A stretch of DNA of 43,053 bases, taken from assembly GCA_002071485.1 (NCBI GenBank), contig MWFF01000185.1:1-43053 (forward strand), given 5' to 3'. The notes under the pieces are model-generated. The model ran no database searches. It saw only the letters and a list, made by a program, of their open reading frames with translations, and was not told the origin of the DNA. Origin of the DNA: Verrucomicrobia bacterium ADurb.Bin006. GTDB taxonomy: Bacteria; Verrucomicrobiota; Verrucomicrobiia; Limisphaerales; J093. Of this stretch, positions 9,384-17,136 are shown in pieces. Every line of letters starts with the position of its first letter. The stretch's first letter is position 1. The position numbers and the translations under genes were made by a program.

Positions 9384-12300
9384 ATGATGGCGCCGATGAC
9401 TCGCCTTCGCTTACACCTCTGGCGTTTGTTCATTTCTCACGCTCATCGTCTTGCCGGTTGCCTGGCCGTCGGCCTGGTGTCGACCGCTTTGGGCCAACAC
9501 GATCGCCCCGCGGCCGGCCTCCCGCCGGTCCCAGTCTCGGGCTTGGCTTATACCAACGCCTTTTTCCCCGGCGCGACCTACCGGGCTGACGTGCCCGCCC
9601 AGGAGAGCCTGATCGGATTTGCCGCCGGGGAACGCGCCAGCACCGCCGCCGAAATCGAACGCTGCCTCAAAGCCTGGAATGCTGCTGCACCCGATCGGAC
9701 ACGCCTGGTCGAGTACGCCCGCAGCCACGAGAACCGCCCGCTCCATTACCTGCTGGTCACGGCCCCTGCCAACCTTGCCCGGCTCGACCAGATTCAATCG
9801 AGCTTGGCTCGTCTTGGCGATCCGCGCAGCCTCAGCGAAGCGGACGCGCGCGGCTTGATCGACACACTGCCGGCAGTTGCCTGGCTCGCGCACACGATTC
9901 ACGGCGACGAGACTGAGGGCTCGGACGCGGCGTTGGCGCTCGCTTATCACCTGGTCGCGGCGGAGGACTCGACGACAGCGCAACTGCTGGCCAACCTCGT
10001 GATCATCATCGATCCGCTGATGAATCCGGACGGGCGCGACCGGTTCGTGAAGATGATCGCCGAGCACCGCGGCGCTTTGCCGAACCTCGACGACCAATCG
10101 CTGGTCCACGAAGGATACTGGCCCTACGGGCGCGGGAACCACTACCTGTTCGACCTGAACCGGGATTGGGCTCTGGGGGTGCACCCCGAGACCCGCGGCC
10201 GGATTCGCGAGATCAGCCGCTGGAATCCCCAGTTGTTTGTTGACGCCCATGGCATGGGATCCCAGGCGACCCACCTGTTCTCGCCCCCGCGCGAGCCCGT
10301 CAACCCCAACATCCCCCCGGGCCGGGCGGAGTGGGGACTCCTCTTTGCCCGAGAACAAGCGCGCGCCATGGATCGGATTCCATTCCTCTACTACACGGGC
10401 GAGTGGCATGAGGAGTGGTATCCGGGGTATGCCGACGGCTGGAGTTCGTGCCGTGGCGCCGTGGGAATTCTCTACGAGCAGGCGCGCGTGGCGGAGGACG
10501 GGGTGCGTCGCCCCGGCGGACGCCTTCTCAGTTACAGGGAATCCGTCCACCACCACATCGTGGGGGCGATGGCCAACCTGAGAACCCTCGAACGCAATGC
10601 CCGGCAGCTCCGCGAGTACCTTTATCAAACCCGCAAGGCGGCTCTGGACCCCGGTGGCCCATACGGTCAGCGCACGTTCGCCATCCTGCCCACCGCCAAC
10701 CAGAGCCGGCTGGCGACTCTCGTCGATCTGCTCCGGCTTCAAGGCATCGAACTCCACCAGGCGACCGCTGAAATCAGCGCGCCGCGCGCCCTGGATCAGT
10801 TGGGGCGGGAACGGCAGAATTGCGCGCTGCCTGCCGGAACGCTCCTGATCCCCAACCGCCAACCGCTGGCCCATCTCGTCAGCGCCCTGCTCGAATTCGA
10901 TCCGCACTTCAAACCAGAGATGCTCGCCGAGGAGCGCAAGGAGCTTCTGCGTTTTGGCCGGTCACGCATCTATGACACCACCGCGTGGAATCTGACCATG
11001 CTCTTTGGGCTCGAAGCGTTCACGCTCCCAACCGACCTGCCCGAAGGCACGAAGCCATTCGAATCGCCATCGAAGCCCGCCCCCATCCTCGGGGAGGTCG
11101 ATGCGCCGGTCGCGTTCGTTTTCGACGGGGCCGACGATCATGCGGTGACCGCCGCCGCGCGCCTGATGGAGCGGGGGATTGAGGTCCGCGCATCCGACAA
11201 ATCCTTTCGCTTGGACGACCGCGATTTCGCCCGCGGTTCGATCGTTGTGACTCGACTGGACAACCGCGACTTCAGCGGCAACTGGCGCGAGACGATCGAG
11301 CACACGGCCGTCGAACTGGGCCTCCCGGCCGTGGGGCTCTCAACCGGCCTGGGCGAGGGCGATCTTCCGGATCTTGGCGGCCGCCACTTCCGCCGCCTCG
11401 AACCGCCGCGCATTGGCGTGCTGGCGCGGGGCCGATTCAGTTCGACCGACTACGGCTCGATCTGGCAGGCGATTGACCAACACCTCGGTATCCGCCACAG
11501 CCACCTCGAAATCGATAGCAACCCCGGCGACCTCACCCGCTACAATGTCCTGATCGTTCCGAAAACGTGGTCGGCCCTGCCGACGGGTCTGCTCGACAGT
11601 CTGAAGGAGTGGGTGCGCGGGGGCGGAACCCTGATCGTCGTTGCGACCTCGGTCAACGCCTTTGTCGCCCCGAAAGCCGAGTTCAGCAAAGCCAGACTGT
11701 TGGGCGATGTCCTCGACAGGCTTCCCGAGTACGAATTGGCGATTCTGCGCGAGTGGGAGGGCTGGACCGGCGTTGTCCCGCCTCTGGACAAGGTCTGGCG
11801 GCACATGGCCAAGCCCGATCTCGAGTACCCTTGGCAAACGGTCAAGGGGGCGCATCCCGATGAAAAGGAACTCAAGAAACGTGAGGCCTGGCAGTCGCTC
11901 TTCATGCCTCAAGGGGCCTTTCTCGCCGCCAGGGTCGACACCGACCACTGGCTCACAGCCGGTTGCGACGAGATGCTGCCGATTCTGGCGGACACCCAAC
12001 CCGTCCTGATGGCAGCCGAGGGCGTCGAAGCCCCGGTGCGGTACGGTCACTGGGTGGCGGCCCGCCCTGTGAAGTACGCGTCCGCCGACGCCGGGACTGG
12101 GGAGCGACGGAGTCGGTCCGATCCGTCCGATCCGTCCGATCCGCAAGCCAAGACAACGCAAGACAGCGACAAAAAAGAGGGAAAGGAGCCCGCCCGACTC
12201 GGCTGGTGCGCGCCACCGCCCGGCACGGAAACCTATCTCCGCATGAGCGGCTTGCTCTGGCCCGAGGCGGCCCATCGACTCGCCAACTCCGCCTGCGTCA

Positions 12301-12446
12301 CCCGGGAACGCCTTGGGCGCGGCCAGGTGATTCTCTTCTCGATTTCGCCGACTTTCCGCGGCGGGACCCGCGGCCCGCTGAGAATCTTCCTCAACGCTGT
12401 GGTCTGCGGCCCCGGTTGGGGTGCGAACCAGCGCATCGTTCCTTAG
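9384..12446 (+). CDS. Exported M14-family zinc carboxypeptidase-like protein with C-terminal amidotransferase-like domain
   Basis: About 1020 residues from ATG 9384 (9396 is also possible). The open frame extends back to 8775, but that part has no protein character and lies behind the signal peptide (LAGCLAVGLVSTALG). The M14 domain shows the zinc pair in 'HTIHGDETEGSD' (about 172), 'DPLMNPDGRDRF', 'DLNRDW', the third zinc ligand in 'VDAHGMGSQ' (about 286) and the catalytic Glu in 'GILYEQARV' (about 362). A second half with 'VLIVPKTWSALPTGLLDSLK' and 'WVRGGGTLIVV' resembles the glutamine-amidotransferase-like domain seen in long M14 members of these phyla. A charged low-complexity insert encoded near 12100-12200 interrupts the C-terminal domain. 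It converges on queG, with only 2 bases between the stops. Confidence 0.85.
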   Translation: MMAPMTRLRLHLWRLFISHAHRLAGCLAVGLVSTALGQHDRPAAGLPPVPVSGLAYTNAFFPGATYRADVPAQESLIGFAAGERASTAAEIERCLKAWNAAAPDRTRLVEYARSHENRPLHYLLVTAPANLARLDQIQSSLARLGDPRSLSEADARGLIDTLPAVAWLAHTIHGDETEGSDAALALAYHLVAAEDSTTAQLLANLVIIIDPLMNPDGRDRFVKMIAEHRGALPNLDDQSLVHEGYWPYGRGNHYLFDLNRDWALGVHPETRGRIREISRWNPQLFVDAHGMGSQATHLFSPPREPVNPNIPPGRAEWGLLFAREQARAMDRIPFLYYTGEWHEEWYPGYADGWSSCRGAVGILYEQARVAEDGVRRPGGRLLSYRESVHHHIVGAMANLRTLERNARQLREYLYQTRKAALDPGGPYGQRTFAILPTANQSRLATLVDLLRLQGIELHQATAEISAPRALDQLGRERQNCALPAGTLLIPNRQPLAHLVSALLEFDPHFKPEMLAEERKELLRFGRSRIYDTTAWNLTMLFGLEAFTLPTDLPEGTKPFESPSKPAPILGEVDAPVAFVFDGADDHAVTAAARLMERGIEVRASDKSFRLDDRDFARGSIVVTRLDNRDFSGNWRETIEHTAVELGLPAVGLSTGLGEGDLPDLGGRHFRRLEPPRIGVLARGRFSSTDYGSIWQAIDQHLGIRHSHLEIDSNPGDLTRYNVLIVPKTWSALPTGLLDSLKEWVRGGGTLIVVATSVNAFVAPKAEFSKARLLGDVLDRLPEYELAILREWEGWTGVVPPLDKVWRHMAKPDLEYPWQTVKGAHPDEKELKKREAWQSLFMPQGAFLAARVDTDHWLTAGCDEMLPILADTQPVLMAAEGVEAPVRYGHWVAARPVKYASADAGTGERRSRSDPSDPSDPQAKTTQDSDKKEGKEPARLGWCAPPPGTETYLRMSGLLWPEAAHRLANSACVTRERLGRGQVILFSISPTFRGGTRGPLRIFLNAVVCGPGWGANQRIVP
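12116..12142 (+). repeat. Three tandem copies of a 9-bp unit inside the M14 gene
   Basis: Three perfect copies of GTCCGATCC encode the Ser-Asp-Pro triplets in the low-complexity insert of the M14 protein. The unit length is a multiple of three, so copy-number change would keep the frame. Confidence 0.8.
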
Positions 12447-12448
12447 GG

Positions 12449-13492
12449 TCAGTGCGCCCCCTGGCGTTGTTGGATGCGCGTGAGGGCCCAGGAGGCGTGT
12501 TCGGCGATGAGAGGCTCGTGATCGCGCGCAGCGCATTCGAGGGCGGGGAGAGCAACCGCGGTTCCAATGTTGCCAAGGGCGACGCAGACATTGCGCAGAA
12601 GGCCGCGCCGCTTCGCTCGAGCGAGCGGCGTGTCGGCGAAACGGCTTCGGAATCCGGAGTCGTCGAGGCGGAGCAACTCGATGAGATCGGGTTCAGCCAG
12701 GTCGGGGCGAGCGTGTTTGCGCATCAGGGATCCGGCCTGAGCAAAGCGGTTCCAGGGACACACCGACAGGCAATCGTCGCAACCGAAGATGCGGTTCCCG
12801 ATGGCGGGACGCACCTCGGCGGGAATGGGGCCTTTGAGTTCGATGGTCAAATACGCGATGCAGAGCCGGGCATCGAGTTCGAACGGGGCGATCAAGGCGC
12901 GCGTGGGGCAGGCCTCGAGACACCGGGCGCAGGAACCGCAGCGATTGGCCTGAGGCGGGTCCGGCTCGAGTTCAAGCGTGGTGAGAATTTCGCCCAGAAA
13001 GAACCAATTGCCGAGCTGGCGGCTGACGAGGTTGGTGTGCTTGCCGATGAAGCCGATTCCAGACCGCTGTGCCAAATCCCGTTCGAGCACGGGGCTGGCA
13101 TCGACGCACGCCATCGAGCGGGGGGCGGGGTGATCGAGCGTGGCGATGAAGGCAGCTAGCTGCTCGATGCGTTGGGCGAGGACGTCATGGTAATCGGCGT
13201 GGCGCGCGTAGCGGGCGACGAGGCCGCGGAGTTGCGGTGACGCCCGGGCAGACGGCGGGGCCGGGGCCTGCCAGTAACTCGCCGCGAGCGTGACGACGCT
13301 GCGGGCTCCGGACAGCAGAATCCGGGGATCGGCGCGTTGGGCGGCAGTCCGGAGCAAATAGGCCATCGTCCCGTGCCGACCGGCCTCGAGCCAGGCTATG
13401 AATCGGGGGGCATGGGGGGGCGGATCGGCGCTGGTAACGCGGCATGCGTCGAATCCGAGTTGGCGGGCACGCTGGCAGAGGGCTGCTTTCAT
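12449..13492 (-). CDS. queG: Epoxyqueuosine reductase QueG
   Basis: 347 residues. QueG reduces epoxyqueuosine to queuosine in tRNA, the last step of queuosine synthesis, using cobalamin and two [4Fe-4S] clusters. Two ferredoxin-like Cys sets are present: 'CGSCARCLEACP' (about 183-194) and 'CDDCLSVCPWNRF' (about 237-249). The N-terminal half carries 'SVVTLAASYW' and 'DASPVLERDLAQRSGIGFIG', with the conserved Asp of the family. The C-terminus has a HEAT-like stretch ('VCVALGNIGTAVALPALEC'). It is the last gene of the nadC-birA-coaX-aroK-queG operon; its ATG overlaps the aroK stop as ATGA (13489-13492). Length is normal. Confidence 0.95.
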   Translation of the reverse strand: MKAALCQRARQLGFDACRVTSADPPPHAPRFIAWLEAGRHGTMAYLLRTAAQRADPRILLSGARSVVTLAASYWQAPAPPSARASPQLRGLVARYARHADYHDVLAQRIEQLAAFIATLDHPAPRSMACVDASPVLERDLAQRSGIGFIGKHTNLVSRQLGNWFFLGEILTTLELEPDPPQANRCGSCARCLEACPTRALIAPFELDARLCIAYLTIELKGPIPAEVRPAIGNRIFGCDDCLSVCPWNRFAQAGSLMRKHARPDLAEPDLIELLRLDDSGFRSRFADTPLARAKRRGLLRNVCVALGNIGTAVALPALECAARDHEPLIAEHASWALTRIQQRQGAH

Positions 13493-14034
13493 CTGCGCCG
13501 GGCCGAGCGCCTGGCTGAGGCGAATTCGCGGAGGACGTGGCAGATCACGTCACGGAGTCGACGCGGGCCGGTGTTCACGAGGACGTCGGCCTGTCGGTAG
13601 AACGGCTCGCGTCGGGCGAGGAGTTCGCGAATATGCGCCCGGGGGTTGGGAACTCGGAGGAGCGGGCGATGGGAATGGTGGCGGACGCGTTCCCAGATCA
13701 CGTCCGCGGTTGTCCAGAGGCAGACGACCAGGGCGTGGCGTTTGAGGCTGACGAGGTGATCGAGATTGGCTCCGAGGCCGCCCCCCGTGGCGATCACGGT
13801 CCGGTCGCACTGAGCAAGATCCTCGACCACCTGGCGCTCGAGTTCGCGAAAAACCTCCTCGCCATCCTGCGCGAAGATGTCCGCGACGGACTTGTGCGCG
13901 CGCGCTTCGATGAGCCGATCCGTGTCGACGAAGTCGAAGCCGAGGTGATACGCGGCGGCGTGGCCGACGGTGGACTTGCCGGTGCCCATGAAACCGATGA
14001 GCGCCAGATTCCGGATCGTGCGATCAGGATTCAT
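13489..14034 (-). CDS. aroK: Shikimate kinase
   Basis: 181 residues. Phosphorylates shikimate at the 3-OH, the fifth step of chorismate synthesis, in the cytoplasm. Visible are the P-loop 'GFMGTGKST' (about 14-22), the shikimate/Mg-binding 'DTDRLIEARAHKSVADIF' (about 37-54), the 'FRELE' helix and 'ATGGGLG' (Walker-B-like loop, about 81-87). The lid Arg lies in 'PLLRVPNPRAHIRELLARR'. Both ends overlap neighbours by 4 bases (coaX upstream, queG downstream), which suggests translational coupling. Confidence 0.95.
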   Translation of the reverse strand: MNPDRTIRNLALIGFMGTGKSTVGHAAAYHLGFDFVDTDRLIEARAHKSVADIFAQDGEEVFRELERQVVEDLAQCDRTVIATGGGLGANLDHLVSLKRHALVVCLWTTADVIWERVRHHSHRPLLRVPNPRAHIRELLARREPFYRQADVLVNTGPRRLRDVICHVLREFASARRSARRR

Positions 14035-14825
14035 CGGCGCGGCAAGAGGGGACCACGCGCCTGTCGGGTGCGAGGCGTGCGGCGGGCCTGCCAGACTTGC
14101 AGCACGCCTTCGAGCGTCAGGCGGGGCGCGACCGCCATGATCTCCGGCAGGCTGCGCGCCATGAGCCGGGCGTAGCCGCCGGTGGCCACGACTGGCGGGC
14201 GGGAGCAGCCCAATTCGCGCCGCACTTCGGCGACCAGCGTGCGGATCAGACCGCGGTAACCGAGCACGGCGCCGATCCGCATGGCCTCGGCGGTGCTGCG
14301 TCCGATGGCCTTGCGCACCTCGCGGATTCGAACGCGCGGCAGCAACGCGGTCTTTTCGTGGAGGTAATCGGTGAGGGCGGCCAACCCCGGGGCGATGATG
14401 CCGCCGACGTAGTCGCCGGACTCATTGACAACGTCGAGGGTGACCGCCGTGCCGAAATCGAGAACCAGCACCGGGGCGCCATATCGGCGGCGCGCAGCCA
14501 CCGCGTTGGCGAGGCGGTCCGGCCCGATCGATGCGGGATGGGGATAGTCGATCCCCAGACCGCGCACGGTGCGATACGTGAGTTCGAAGGGTTCAATGCC
14601 CCAGGCGGCCGACAACGCGCGGCGCACGCGTTGGGTGGCGCGAGGCACGACGCTGCAGAGAGCCACCCCTTCCAGAGGGCGGCTCCCGACCCATCGGGCG
14701 GCGGCCCTGGCCGCAGTGCCGTCAAACCACCCGGATGTCGCCACGTCGAGACTTCGGTCGATTCGCCGCGCCGTGGCGAGCCCCAGGTGCGTGTGGGTGT
14801 TCCCAATGTCGAGAACAAGGATCAT
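14031..14825 (-). CDS. coaX: Type III pantothenate kinase
   Basis: 264 residues. Phosphorylates pantothenate, the first step of coenzyme A synthesis; the type III enzyme belongs to the ASKHA fold. The N-terminus 'MILVLDIGNTHTHLGLA' contains the catalytic Asp and phosphate loop. 'GPDRLANAVAA' (about 99-109) and 'VLVLDFGTAVTLDVV' are the other family signatures, followed by 'GGIIAPGL'. The frame is open upstream to 14990, but the ATG at 14825 starts exactly at the family N-terminus and overlaps the birA stop as ATGA. It lies next to birA, a common pairing in bacteria. Confidence 0.95.
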   Translation of the reverse strand: MILVLDIGNTHTHLGLATARRIDRSLDVATSGWFDGTAARAAARWVGSRPLEGVALCSVVPRATQRVRRALSAAWGIEPFELTYRTVRGLGIDYPHPASIGPDRLANAVAARRRYGAPVLVLDFGTAVTLDVVNESGDYVGGIIAPGLAALTDYLHEKTALLPRVRIREVRKAIGRSTAEAMRIGAVLGYRGLIRTLVAEVRRELGCSRPPVVATGGYARLMARSLPEIMAVAPRLTLEGVLQVWQARRTPRTRQARGPLLPRR

Positions 14826-15802
14826 TTGGCGAGCGTGACGTCGCCGCCGGTAATTCGTTCGAGGCGGCCGTGCTCGGTCCGCACCAACAGCGCGCCTTCG
14901 GAATCGAGCGATTCGGCTCGCCCGCGAATGCGCCGGGAGCCGAGCAGAATGGTGACATCGCGGCCCAGGGTGGTGCAGAGCTGCTCCCACTCGGCGGCGA
15001 GCCCCTCGAATTGCCCCTCCTTGAGCCGGAGATAATCGCGATCAAGCGCGCGCAGGACGGTGACGGCCAATTCGGCCCGGTCAAAGGGGCGGCCGGCTTC
15101 GGCGCGCAACGACGTGGCGATGCGCCGAAGGTCCGGCGGAAAGTCGCCAGCCGCCTGGTTCACGTCCAGCCCGATCCCGAGCACGACATGCCGGATGCGA
15201 TCCAGCTCGGCAGTGGGTTCGGTCAGGATGCCGGCCACTTTGCGTCCGCCCACGAGGATGTCGTTGGGCCATTTCACTTCCAGCGTGAAATCGGTCTGCT
15301 CCCGAATCGCGCGCGCCAGCGCGGTGGCCGCCATGATCGTGAGCTGAGTGGCTTCGTGCGGACGCAGCACGGGGCGGAGCAGGATCGAGAACCAGAGTCC
15401 GGCCCCGCGGGGCGAGACCCAGCGGCGTCCGAGGCGACCGCGCCCTTTGGTTTGAGACTCGGCGAACACCACGACGCCTTCCCTGACGCCGTCGCGGGCG
15501 AGCTTCTCGATGATGTCGTTGGTCGATGTGGTCTCGCGGAAGACACGGATGTCGCGACCGATCACTCGAGTCTTGCCGAGGCGCGACAGCAGATCATCCG
15601 CGTGCAGAACGTCGGGCGTGCTCAGGAGGCGGTAGCCGCCGTGCGGGCTGGCCGTGATCTCGTAGCCCAACGCCCGCAAATCCTCGATGCGCGCCCACAC
15701 GGCCGCGCGGCTGACTCCCAGACGCTGCGCCAACTCGGTCCCGGAGAGGGAACCGGCGCCGGAGCTGCGCAACGCGGTCAGAATCTCGGCGTCCATGTTC
15801 AT
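14822..15802 (-). CDS. birA: Bifunctional biotin-protein ligase / biotin operon repressor BirA
   Basis: 326 residues. Attaches biotin to carboxylase carrier proteins through biotinyl-AMP. The N-terminal winged helix 'LSGTELAQRLGVSRAAVWAR' (about 18-37) and 'GYRLL' mark the DNA-binding form, which can also repress biotin genes. The ligase domain shows 'TKGRGRLGRRWVSPRGAGLW' (biotinyl-AMP loop, about 125-144), 'KWPNDILVGGRKVAGILTE' (about 180-198) and a C-terminal SH3-like part. Start ATG 15802 overlaps the nadC stop by 4 bases. No biotin genes or BirA operator were recognised in the window. Confidence 0.95.
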   Translation of the reverse strand: MNMDAEILTALRSSGAGSLSGTELAQRLGVSRAAVWARIEDLRALGYEITASPHGGYRLLSTPDVLHADDLLSRLGKTRVIGRDIRVFRETTSTNDIIEKLARDGVREGVVVFAESQTKGRGRLGRRWVSPRGAGLWFSILLRPVLRPHEATQLTIMAATALARAIREQTDFTLEVKWPNDILVGGRKVAGILTEPTAELDRIRHVVLGIGLDVNQAAGDFPPDLRRIATSLRAEAGRPFDRAELAVTVLRALDRDYLRLKEGQFEGLAAEWEQLCTTLGRDVTILLGSRRIRGRAESLDSEGALLVRTEHGRLERITGGDVTLAK

Positions 15803-16686
15803 CGCGAGCCTGTCATCGAATCCTGATGCGCGGCGGCAAAATCCAGCGCCAGATCGACCGCCCGCGCCGAGTGGGTCAGCGCGCCAACGGAGACGAAGTC
15901 GACCCCGGTTGCGGCCACGGCGCGCACCGACACCAGGTCGATGCCGCCGCTGGCCTCGGTCAGGGCCCTGCCGGCGATCAGAGTCAGGGCGCGACGCATC
16001 CGCCGCGGGGACATGTTATCGAGGAGGATGATATCGGCGCCGGCATCCACGGCCTGTTTGACCTGGGCGAGGGTGTCGGCTTCGACCTCGACCTTGAGCC
16101 GCGGATACCGCCGCCGGGCCCGCATGACAGCGGCGGCGATGGGATTGGGTTGTTCGCCGGCCAGAGCGGCAAGGTGGTTGTCCTTGATCAGCACGAGATC
16201 GTCGAGTCCCTGGCGGTGGTTGAGTCCGCCACCGCACGCGACGGCGTACTTCTCGAAGCGGCGCCATCCGGGTGTGGTCTTGCGGGTATCGAGGATGCGC
16301 GCGCGCGTGCCGGCGATGGCGGCCACGTAGCGGGAGGTGAGCGTCGCAACGCCCGAGAGCCGCTGCAGGAAGTTCAGGGCGACCCGCTCAGCAGTCAGCA
16401 GCGCCCGGGCGGGGCCTTCCAGGCGCATAACCGGCTGGCCTGTCCCGATGCGATCCCCGTCGGCTGCGAGCGGTTGGATGCGAGTTCTGGGCGAGAGGCA
16501 CCGGAAGGTCGCCGCAGCGATGCCCAAGCCGGCGAGCACCAACTGCTCACGGGCAACCACATGCGCCTGGGTGCGGGCGCCGGCCGGGACGGTTGCCAGG
16601 GTTGTGGCATCGCCTTGCCCAATGTCTTCGGTCAAGGCCCGCCGCACCGCCGTCCGGATTTCCTGGGGTGAAAGTGCGATCACCAA
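15799..16686 (-). CDS. nadC: Quinolinate phosphoribosyltransferase (nicotinate-nucleotide pyrophosphorylase)
   Basis: 295 residues. Converts quinolinate and PRPP to nicotinate mononucleotide in de novo NAD synthesis. Family motifs: 'ALTEDIGQGDATT' near the N-terminus, 'LNFLQRLSGVAT' (about 100-111), 'ILDTRKTTPGWR' and 'GGGLNHRQGLDDLVLIKDNH' (about 153-172), then 'EVEADTLAQ', 'ILLDNM' and 'TGVDFVSVGALTHS'. The start appears to be TTG 16686, or GTG 16683. An upstream GGGGGA on the minus strand could be the ribosome binding site, and the nearby ATGs run into a stop at once. First gene of the five-gene operon, with a terminator-like hairpin in its leader. Confidence 0.95.
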   Translation of the reverse strand: MVIALSPQEIRTAVRRALTEDIGQGDATTLATVPAGARTQAHVVAREQLVLAGLGIAAATFRCLSPRTRIQPLAADGDRIGTGQPVMRLEGPARALLTAERVALNFLQRLSGVATLTSRYVAAIAGTRARILDTRKTTPGWRRFEKYAVACGGGLNHRQGLDDLVLIKDNHLAALAGEQPNPIAAAVMRARRRYPRLKVEVEADTLAQVKQAVDAGADIILLDNMSPRRMRRALTLIAGRALTEASGGIDLVSVRAVAATGVDFVSVGALTHSARAVDLALDFAAAHQDSMTGSR

Positions 16687-16721
16687 TGCATCATCCCCCA
16701 GGACAGGCCCAGGATGAAGGC

Positions 16722-16740
16722 AAAAAAGCGGGATACCCGC
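16722..16740 (-). terminator. Intrinsic terminator or attenuator in the nadC operon leader
   Basis: Read on the minus strand: GCGGG-TAT-CCCGC followed directly by TTTTTT. The stem is only 5 bp but all G-C. It lies 36 bases before the nadC start and downstream of the exonuclease gene, so it either ends that transcript or acts as an attenuator in the nadC leader. The rest of 16687-16928, the divergent region between nadC and the small plus-strand gene, shows no clear promoter box. Confidence 0.5.
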
Positions 16741-16928
16741 GGCACCAGTGGATCAGCGAGTCTCCGGCTCCGCCGCGGTCACAACTCCATGAACCATGCA
16801 GGCGCATTTGCATTTCTCCCGTTTTGAGACACTGTTGCCCGCACTGGCTCGGGTTTCGGAGTCTTCCGCTTCGCGGCGGTCAGGACACGATGAAGCCCGC
16901 GGGCCAGCCCTGATGGCCAGAACGAGCT

Positions 16929-17108
16929 ATGGACGTGCTATACTTGATCGGCGTGCTTGCCGCGTGGTTTGTATTGATGAAGTGGGTGTTGCCGCGATTC
17001 GGCCTCCGCACCTGAATGTCGGACGGTTGCTCGGTCGAGCAACATCGCAAACACCCCGAATCCGCCCGCCGCGAATCCGCACCCCCGGAATCGGACAAGG
17101 ACGTTTGA
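16929..17108 (+). CDS. Candidate selenoprotein: small single-span membrane protein with in-frame TGA (Sec29)
   Basis: A 60-codon frame: ATG 16929, in-frame TGA at 17013-17015, final TGA at 17106-17108. The first 28 residues form one membrane helix (LYLIGVLAAWFVLMKWVLP) followed by 'RFGLRT'. After the TGA the same frame gives 'MSDGCSVEQHRKHPESARR' and a charged tail. Read as selenocysteine, the TGA yields U29-M-S-D-G-C34, a plausible Sec/Cys redox pair just past the membrane. A 7-bp hairpin with a GGUC loop starts 10 bases after the TGA (see SECIS entry). From memory, small bacterial proteins with this helix and a Cys at this place exist, but I could not search. The alternative is two coupled mini-genes (28 and 30 residues, TGA-ATG). 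The gene is divergent from nadC and convergent with the exonuclease gene. Expression would need selABC elsewhere in the genome. No strong Shine-Dalgarno sequence is seen (AGAACGAG). Confidence 0.65.
17013..17043 (+). promoter_or_regulatory. Candidate bacterial SECIS element following the in-frame TGA
   Basis: After the TGA (17013-17015) comes a perfect hairpin: GTTGCTC (17026-17032), loop GGTC (17033-17036), GAGCAAC (17037-17043). Bacterial SECIS elements lie in the coding region just after the UGA and have a short stem with a G-containing apical loop about 16-37 nt away. Here the loop begins 17 nt after the UGA. The E. coli fdhF element has GGUUGC on its 5' arm and GGUC in the loop about 18 nt after its UGA, and this sequence has the same GGUUGC and GGUC. 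The bulged U of fdhF is absent. Confidence 0.6.
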
Positions 17109-17117
17109 GTTCACTGG

Positions 17118-17130
17118 CGCCGGTACGGCG
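17118..17130. terminator. Small GC hairpin between convergent genes
   Basis: CGCCG-GTA-CGGCG lies between the stops of the candidate selenoprotein gene and the convergent exonuclease gene. It has no T-run, so a role in 3'-end formation is only a guess. Confidence 0.25.
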
Positions 17131-17136
17131 TCGGGA

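Noticed and set aside
16929..17015. A plain 28-residue membrane micro-protein ending at TGA 17015
   Set aside because: Possible, but the continuing frame, the Cys after the TGA and the SECIS-like hairpin make read-through more likely. It is kept as the alternative in the feature.
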